NCBI GenBank assembly: GCA_003449495.1
Contig: DMHJ01000243.1
Span: 1 to 10,212 of the forward strand
DNA: 10,212 bases
Origin: Clostridiales bacterium UBA8153
GTDB taxonomy: Bacteria > Bacillota > Sulfobacillia > UBA8153
Direction: 5' to 3'
This document shows positions 6,148-10,212 of the stretch, one piece after another (position 1 is the first letter of the stretch; every line of letters begins with the position of its first letter). The notes beneath the pieces are model-generated. The model made no database searches, was not told where the DNA came from, and worked only from the letters and a program-made list of their open reading frames with translations. Position numbers and translations under genes: made by a program.

Positions 6148-6393
6148 GCCGGCGGGCGGGTGTCGGCCCGGGCCACGCCGGTCCGCCGGAGCGCAGGTGC
6201 CCGGTGCTGTGGGGCAGGAAGCCGGGCGTAGTGGCGGGGCACCGGTGCGAACCGTCCGGCTCCGGCCGGAGCCGGACGGGGGTAGTTGAAGGTACGCTCG
6301 CCGGGCCCGGTCCGGCCGGAGCTGCGTGAGGCCTGTCGCCCGGGCGTTAAGATGCTGAGGTAGTGATCTCGAAACGCAAGGAGCCGCTGGACG
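6148..6393 (+). repeat. GC-rich palindromic spacer between mrpC and mrpD
   Basis: This 246-nt gap has no supported ORF and is built of self-complementary GC-rich pieces. They include GGCCCGGGCC (6165-6174), GCCCGG/CCGGGC (6199-6204 and 6222-6227), GGTGCCC/GGGCACC (6196-6202 and 6237-6243), GCACCGGTGC (6239-6248), a perfect 28-nt palindrome (6252-6279) and CGCCCGGGCG (6337-6346). The 12-mer TCCGGCCGGAGC occurs exactly at 6261-6272 and 6311-6322, and with one base missing at 6182-6192. It could be an inserted REP-like element, an mRNA processing/stability element that sets the ratio of upstream to downstream subunits, or an unknown RNA. The mrpD ribosome binding site AAGGAG lies at its end (6378-6383). 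Confidence 0.6.
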
Positions 6394-7869
6394 ATGGAGA
6401 ATGCCCCTATCCTGGTGGTCATGGCGCCGTTCATCGGAGCCTATCTCATCCCACTCTTGGGATTGTGGTGGGAACGCTACTGCTACTGGGTGGCCGCGGC
6501 CGCCACGGGGCTTTCCGTACTGTTCTCGCTGACACTGGTCGGTTCTGTGCTGGCACAAGGCACCATCTACTACACTGTGGGAGGCTGGGAACCGCCGTGG
6601 GGCATCGAGCTGGTCGTCGACCCGCTGAGTGCCTTCATGTGCCTGGTCGTCTCCTTGGTCAGCCTCCTGGCGGGGGCATACTCCAGGAGCTACATCAAGA
6701 AGGAGCTGCCTGAAGGCAAGGCCACCTCCTACTACACCATGATGCTGCTGCTAACCGGCGGGCTCCTGGGCGTATCGGTGACCGGTGACCTGTTCAACCT
6801 GTTTGTGATGACCGAGATCTTCTCGGTGGCCGCGTACGCCCTGGTGCCCATGATGGGTAGAAAGGGTTCTTTCCTCGCCAGTTACCGCTACCTGATACTG
6901 GCGTCCATCGGTACCAGCCTTCTGCTGCTGGGGACCGGTTACCTGTACATGGTCACCGGCACTCTCAACATGGCGGATCTGGCGGCCAGGCTGCCGGTGG
7001 CCTACGCCTACCATCCCTGGGTCGTGCTGGCCGCCCTCGCCTTCTTCCTGGTAGCCTTCGGCGTCAAGTCGGCGCTCTTCCCCCTGCACGCGTGGCTGCC
7101 CGACGTCTATACCGTGGCACCGGCACCGGTCGCCGTCCTTTCCACCCTGGTGACCAAGGTGGGAGCCTATTCCCTCATCCGGGTGCTGTTCAGCGTGTTC
7201 GGGATGCCACTGATCACCGGAGCCATACCGGTAGCGCCGGCGCTCAGCTGGATGGCGGCGGCGGCCATCCTCGCGGGCTCGGTGGTAGCTCTACAGCAAA
7301 GCGACATCATGCGGATGCTCGCCTATTCCAGCGTCGCTCACATCGGCTACGTGATGCTGGGCATCGGCTTGGCCGTCCAGCTGGGCCTCACCGGCGGCAT
7401 CCTCCACATCCTGAGCCACGCCTTGGCCAAAGGCTGCCTGTTTTTGTGCGCCGGTGCCGTGATGTACCGGGCCGGGATCCGCCGGATCGATGACTTCCGC
7501 GGCCTGGGCTACCGGATGCCCTTGACCATGGCCGCCTTCACCCTGGCGGCTGCTTCCATCGCGGGCATTCCCCCCACCGTGGGGTTCATGAGCAAGTTCT
7601 ACTTGGCCCTGGGCGCCATGGAAACGGGAAGCTGGGTGCTGGTGGCGGTGATCGTGGCCGGCAGCCTGTTGACCGCCCTGGTCTACCTGCGGGTCATCCT
7701 TCTGATGTATTTCGGTGCGCGGGAAGGGCCCCAGCTGAAGGAGGAACCTCCCCTGGGCATGCTGGTGCCCATAGTTACCCTGGCCCTGGCCTGTGCCGTG
7801 CTGGGGATCTTCGTGCGGGTACCGTTGTCACTGGTAGGGCCGGGCGTGAGGGTGCTGTTGGGGATGTAA
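6394..7869 (+). CDS. mrpD: Na+/H+ antiporter subunit D (MrpD/MnhD)
   Basis: A 491-residue polytopic proton-translocating subunit of the NuoL/M/N (proton_antipo_M) family with about 14 membrane helices. All key charged residues of the proton path are visible: Glu141 in helix 5 (DLFNLFVMTEIF), Lys225 in FGVKSALFPLHAWLPDVY, Lys255 in TLVTKVGAYSL, Lys346 in HILSHALAKGCLF and Lys401 in GFMSKFY. The length is normal for MrpD, and it corresponds to MbhH. AAGGAG lies 10 nt before the ATG. It is separated from mrpC by the palindromic spacer and from the next gene by 75 nt, so expression of the two large subunits may be tuned apart from the small ones. Confidence 0.94.
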   Translation: MENAPILVVMAPFIGAYLIPLLGLWWERYCYWVAAAATGLSVLFSLTLVGSVLAQGTIYYTVGGWEPPWGIELVVDPLSAFMCLVVSLVSLLAGAYSRSYIKKELPEGKATSYYTMMLLLTGGLLGVSVTGDLFNLFVMTEIFSVAAYALVPMMGRKGSFLASYRYLILASIGTSLLLLGTGYLYMVTGTLNMADLAARLPVAYAYHPWVVLAALAFFLVAFGVKSALFPLHAWLPDVYTVAPAPVAVLSTLVTKVGAYSLIRVLFSVFGMPLITGAIPVAPALSWMAAAAILAGSVVALQQSDIMRMLAYSSVAHIGYVMLGIGLAVQLGLTGGILHILSHALAKGCLFLCAGAVMYRAGIRRIDDFRGLGYRMPLTMAAFTLAAASIAGIPPTVGFMSKFYLALGAMETGSWVLVAVIVAGSLLTALVYLRVILLMYFGAREGPQLKEEPPLGMLVPIVTLALACAVLGIFVRVPLSLVGPGVRVLLGM

Positions 7870-7910
7870 GGCAAGGTCGGTTTGCCTGGTCTTAAGCTGC
7901 GGGAACAGCT
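7869..7910 (+). other. Two short hairpins between the two large antiporter genes
   Basis: AGGCAA (7869-7874) / TTGCCT (7882-7887) overlaps the end of the mrpD stop codon, and AGCTG (7895-7899) / CAGCT (7906-7910) follows. Both are short, lack T-runs and sit inside an operon, so they are more likely modest RNA structures than terminators. Confidence 0.3.
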
Positions 7911-7944
7911 GGCCTGAACTGGTTTGGGGGTAGGACTGATAGTG

Positions 7945-9738
7945 ATGCATCCGGCGCTCATCTTCTTCGCCGGGGCGGTGCTGGTACCACTGGTGAAGGG
8001 CCGGTCTCAGAAGGCCCTCATCGTCCTGGTACCCCTGGCGGCCTTGGCGGGCAGCCTGCTTACCCGGACCCGGGTGGAGTGGCTCTTCCCTTTCCTGGGT
8101 TTTGTGGTCACGCCTTTTCACGCCGACCGGCTGAGCCTGTTTGTAGAGCGCATCTTCCTGCTCAGCGCGCTGCTCATCATCCTCTACTCCCTTCACGTCG
8201 AAGAGGACGCCCACCATATTGCCTCCTTCCTCTATATCGGCAGCTCGTTGGGCGTAGTCTTTGCAGGAGACTTCGTCGCGTTCTTTGTGTTCTGGAAGCT
8301 GCTGTCCATAGTTCCCGCGGTCCTGATCTGGCTCAAGAGGGACCAGGCCTCGCTGAAGGCCGGTTTTGCCTACCTGGCGATGCATCTTACCGGCGGCGGC
8401 ATTATGTTGGTTGGGATATTGCTCCATTTCTCGGCCACCGGCTCCATGGAGCTCACCGGCTTGGCGGGTATACCCCTTGCCCTGGTTTTGACCGGCGTCG
8501 GGTTCAAGGCCGCCTTTATCCCGGTCCACACCTGGCTGCCCGACGCTTATCCCAAAGCCTCCTATACCGCCAGCGTATTCCTGTCCGCCTTCACCACCAA
8601 GGCGGCGGTCTACGCACTGGCCAGGTTGTTCTCGGGAGTAGGGGCCGTAGCCTATATGGGTGGTGTGATGGGACTTTACGGGGTGATCTGGGCGCTCCGC
8701 CAGAGCGACGGCCGCAAACTGCTATCGTACCATATCATCAGCCAGGTCGGGTACATGGTCGCCGCCATCGGCATCGGTACTCGCCTGGGCGTGGATGCCG
8801 GGCTATCCCACGTGTGGAATCACATTCTCTACAAGGCGCTGCTGTTCATGTGCATGGGAGCGGTGATCTACCGCACGGGCCGGCAAGACCTCTCCGAGCT
8901 GGGCGGGCTACTGAGGAAGATGCCCATCACCACCGCCACCTGCGTCATCGCCGCTCTCTCCATCTCCGGCGTGCCGCTGTTCAACGGCTTTGTCAGCAAA
9001 GCCATGATCTACGAAGCCACCGGCGGACAGGCGGTACTCTACTGGATGCTGAAGCTCACTTCGGCCGGGACGTTCCTGTCCTTCTGCAAGTTCACCTACT
9101 TCGGATTCCTGAGAAAGAAGGAAATCCAGGCCAGGGAAGCCCCAGCCACCATGACCATCCCCATGGTCATCATGGCTTCCCTGTGTATCCTGGGCGGCCT
9201 TTACCCGGCCCTGCTCACGGGCATTCTGCCCCACCAGAACCGGCTAAGCGTCTTCACGCCGGAAAAGCTACTGGACAGCCTGGTGGTGTTCGGGGCAGGC
9301 GGGTTGGCCTTCCGCTTGGGTGTCAAGGTCTTGGAGCCTCACCCCCGCGAGACGCGCGACTTTGACTACCTCTACCTGGCCATGGCCAGAGGCTTTTTGT
9401 GGTTCTGGCGCAATCCGTCCGTCGCCCTGGCCAGCCTGGCGGATGCAGCCGGGGCTAAGGTCCTGAGGGTGCTCGCGGTAAGTGTGGGCTTCCTGGGGAC
9501 ATTGCTCAGCCCGGTTCCGCCAGCCGCAGTGGACCGGTGGCGCTTGAGGGCGGAGCAGGCAGCCGGGCGCGGGCAGGAGAGAAGGATGCTGGTGACTTAC
9601 GGGCCGCCCCGGGTAGAGGTAAGGAGCATGGAAGCCGCCCTGTTTCTCGTGGCGGCCATGCTGTCGCTCTTGCTCCTGTATGTGGCCATGGGCCATCTGA
9701 CCCATGTTTCGCCCTGGCTGCCCGCTGCCTTACCGTGA
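7945..9738 (+). CDS. Second D-like (NuoL/MrpA-N-like) antiporter subunit with C-terminal extension
   Basis: A 597-residue proton_antipo_M family protein. The core (about 1-430) has the lysines of the proton path: Lys188 in GFKAAFIPVHTWLPDAY, Lys219 in TTKAAVYALAR, Lys297 in HILYKALLFMCMG and Lys352 in GFVSKAMIY. The helix-5 glutamate seen in mrpD is replaced by Lys118 (VFFAGDFVAFFVFWKLLS; codon AAG at 8296-8298). About 165 extra residues follow, with hydrophobic segments near 444-462, 505-523 and 563-583 and an arginine-rich stretch near 531-560. No canonical MrpA is encoded, so this protein probably occupies the MrpA/NuoL-like distal position. The ATG at 7945 was chosen over an in-frame TTG at 7924 because TAGGA at 7931-7935 gives a 9-nt spacer. 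Confidence 0.85.
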   Translation: MHPALIFFAGAVLVPLVKGRSQKALIVLVPLAALAGSLLTRTRVEWLFPFLGFVVTPFHADRLSLFVERIFLLSALLIILYSLHVEEDAHHIASFLYIGSSLGVVFAGDFVAFFVFWKLLSIVPAVLIWLKRDQASLKAGFAYLAMHLTGGGIMLVGILLHFSATGSMELTGLAGIPLALVLTGVGFKAAFIPVHTWLPDAYPKASYTASVFLSAFTTKAAVYALARLFSGVGAVAYMGGVMGLYGVIWALRQSDGRKLLSYHIISQVGYMVAAIGIGTRLGVDAGLSHVWNHILYKALLFMCMGAVIYRTGRQDLSELGGLLRKMPITTATCVIAALSISGVPLFNGFVSKAMIYEATGGQAVLYWMLKLTSAGTFLSFCKFTYFGFLRKKEIQAREAPATMTIPMVIMASLCILGGLYPALLTGILPHQNRLSVFTPEKLLDSLVVFGAGGLAFRLGVKVLEPHPRETRDFDYLYLAMARGFLWFWRNPSVALASLADAAGAKVLRVLAVSVGFLGTLLSPVPPAAVDRWRLRAEQAAGRGQERRMLVTYGPPRVEVRSMEAALFLVAAMLSLLLLYVAMGHLTHVSPWLPAALP

Positions 9739-9798
9739 TACCCGGCCACCGCCACTGCCGTACCTGTACCCCCAGACGCGCAGGCGGCAACGCTCTGC

Positions 9799-9849
9799 CC
9801 AACTGCAGGTCGACCCGGCGCCGCCGACACCGGGTTGACCTGTAGTTGG
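9799..9849 (+). terminator. Long hairpin after the antiporter operon
   Basis: Two 20-nt arms (9799-9818 and 9830-9849) pair along their whole length around an 11-nt loop. The two non-Watson-Crick positions are G·U on the plus-strand transcript but would be A·C mismatches on the minus strand, so the structure favours the antiporter mRNA. It begins 60 nt after the last stop codon. No T-tract follows, so it may be a 3'-end stability element or a Rho-independent-like end without a U-run. Confidence 0.5.
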
Positions 9850-9874
9850 CCTGCTTGAGCAGAGAGGGCAGGAT

Positions 9875-9920
9875 GGTCCCGGCCGCCGGTCCCGCGTCCC
9901 CGCTGATCGGGGCCGGGACC
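9875..9920. terminator. GC-rich hairpin between convergent genes
   Basis: GGTCCCGGCC (9875-9884) pairs perfectly with GGCCGGGACC (9911-9920). An alternative nested form uses GGTCCCG (9888-9894) with CGGGACC (9914-9920) plus CCCCG/CGGGG (9898-9902 and 9908-9912). It sits 7 nt beyond the stop codon of the minus-strand gene and could end that transcript. No T-run is seen on either strand. Confidence 0.4.
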
Positions 9921-9927
9921 CCCGGCG

Positions 9928-10212
9928 TCAACCTCCACCCACCTTGAGCTCTGCCTCCCGGGCGTACCGCAAGATGCGGTCCAAGGTCTTGAGACGCAGT
10001 GCCTCGATGCCGGTAAAGTCCATGTTGGGCACATCGTAGGTCTCCAGCAGATCGTGACTGCTTTTGGCCCGCTGGATGAAGCCGATGGCCCGCCCAAACA
10101 GCTGCTGGAAGATGCCGGTGTTTCCCGCGATGACTTCCCGCTACTGGCTGACGATGACCGGGTCGATGCACTGGTTCCGGTCGATCACCGTGTCCCCCGG
10201 TCCCGGGAGGTA
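9928..10212 (-). pseudogene. 3' end of an unrecognised gene with an in-frame TAG
   Basis: On the minus strand one frame reads as good coding sequence from the right edge to a TGA at 9928-9930. It has 23 codons ending IDRNQCIDPVIVSQ, then a TAG at 10141-10143, then 70 codons beginning REVIAGNTGIFQQLFGRAIG and including LLETYDVPNMDFTGIEALRL and TLDRILRYAREAELK. Both sides have the same strong preference for C/G at third positions and the same soluble, helical look, so the TAG lies inside one gene. A CAG (Gln) to TAG change is the simplest explanation, making this a nonsense-mutated gene or a sequencing error. I do not recognise the family. The start lies outside the window, so the full length is unknown. 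Confidence 0.5.

Noticed and set aside
6190-6300. Cobalamin-riboswitch-like pieces (GGTGCCC, GGAAGCCGG, CCGGTGCGAA) in the mrpC-mrpD spacer
   Set aside because: The pieces are out of the expected spacing, the CCGCNACTG core box is missing on the plus strand, and an antiporter subunit is not a usual target. GC-rich chance similarity is more likely.
8079-9365. Long plus-strand open frame of about 428 codons inside the last antiporter gene
   Set aside because: It overlaps the in-frame, motif-rich antiporter subunit and encodes an Arg/His/Pro/Gly-rich sequence typical of a shadow frame in GC-rich DNA.
9801-9814. CTGCAGGTCGAC resembles the PstI-SalI part of a cloning-vector polylinker
   Set aside because: The flanks do not match vector sequence, and the segment is one arm of a genuine 20-bp inverted repeat with natural G·U variation, so contamination is unlikely.
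9506-10171. 221-codon minus-strand frame across the end of the operon
   Set aside because: It is out of frame with the better coding stretch at 9928-10212 and antisense to the end of the last antiporter subunit; composition is shadow-like.
9928-10212. Pyrrolysine-containing methylamine methyltransferase as explanation of the TAG
   Set aside because: Only 70 residues follow the TAG, while MtmB, MtbB and MttB have over 100 after Pyl, and none of their surrounding motifs is seen.
1-10212. tRNA, rRNA or CRISPR arrays
   Set aside because: No cloverleaf with GGTTCGAATCC-type loops, no rRNA segments and no regularly spaced direct repeats were seen on either strand.

Overview
The window is GC-rich and looks like a Gram-positive, Clostridia/Firmicutes-like bacterium. 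I infer this from strong GGAGG-type Shine-Dalgarno sites, several GTG and TTG starts, tightly packed genes, and an Mrp antiporter laid out as in anaerobic thermophiles. No rRNA or other taxonomic marker is present, so the placement is tentative.

Layout. (1) Positions 1-451: a decayed, multiply frameshifted fragment of a DDE transposase on the minus strand, running off the left edge. (2) Positions 574-3333, minus strand: three genes read right to left. They are a creatininase-family amidohydrolase, a phosphoribosylglycinamide formyltransferase (purN, probable TTG start), a terminator-like hairpin, then a DUF401-type integral membrane protein. (3) Positions 3334-3774: a divergent intergenic region. 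On the plus strand it holds a candidate structured leader RNA and a 44-codon ORF with a strong ribosome binding site that ends 7 nt before the next gene. (4) Positions 3775-9738, plus strand: a nine-gene Mrp/Mnh-type multisubunit cation/proton antiporter operon. Its order is E, F, G, a DUF4040 (MbhD-like) piece, an MbhE-like piece, B, C, D, and a second, longer D/NuoL-like subunit. The first seven genes overlap by 4-14 nt. A 246-nt palindrome-rich spacer separates mrpC from mrpD. (5) Positions 9739-9927: a convergent intergenic region with two strong hairpins. (6) Positions 9928-10212, minus strand: the 3' end of an unrecognised gene interrupted by an in-frame TAG.

Function. The operon has the module order of the membrane arm of Thermococcales Mbh hydrogenase (MbhA-H), with the C-terminal half of MrpA split into two small proteins. 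No hydrogenase or other redox module lies in the window, so it looks like a stand-alone Na+/H+ antiporter. There is no canonical full-length MrpA; the second D-like protein (597 aa, with a C-terminal extension) probably takes that position. In it, the family-conserved glutamate of the fifth membrane helix is replaced by lysine.

The points most worth following up are the leader RNA plus small ORF upstream of mrpE, the structured spacer between mrpC and mrpD, the Glu-to-Lys change in the last subunit, and the in-frame amber codon at the right end.
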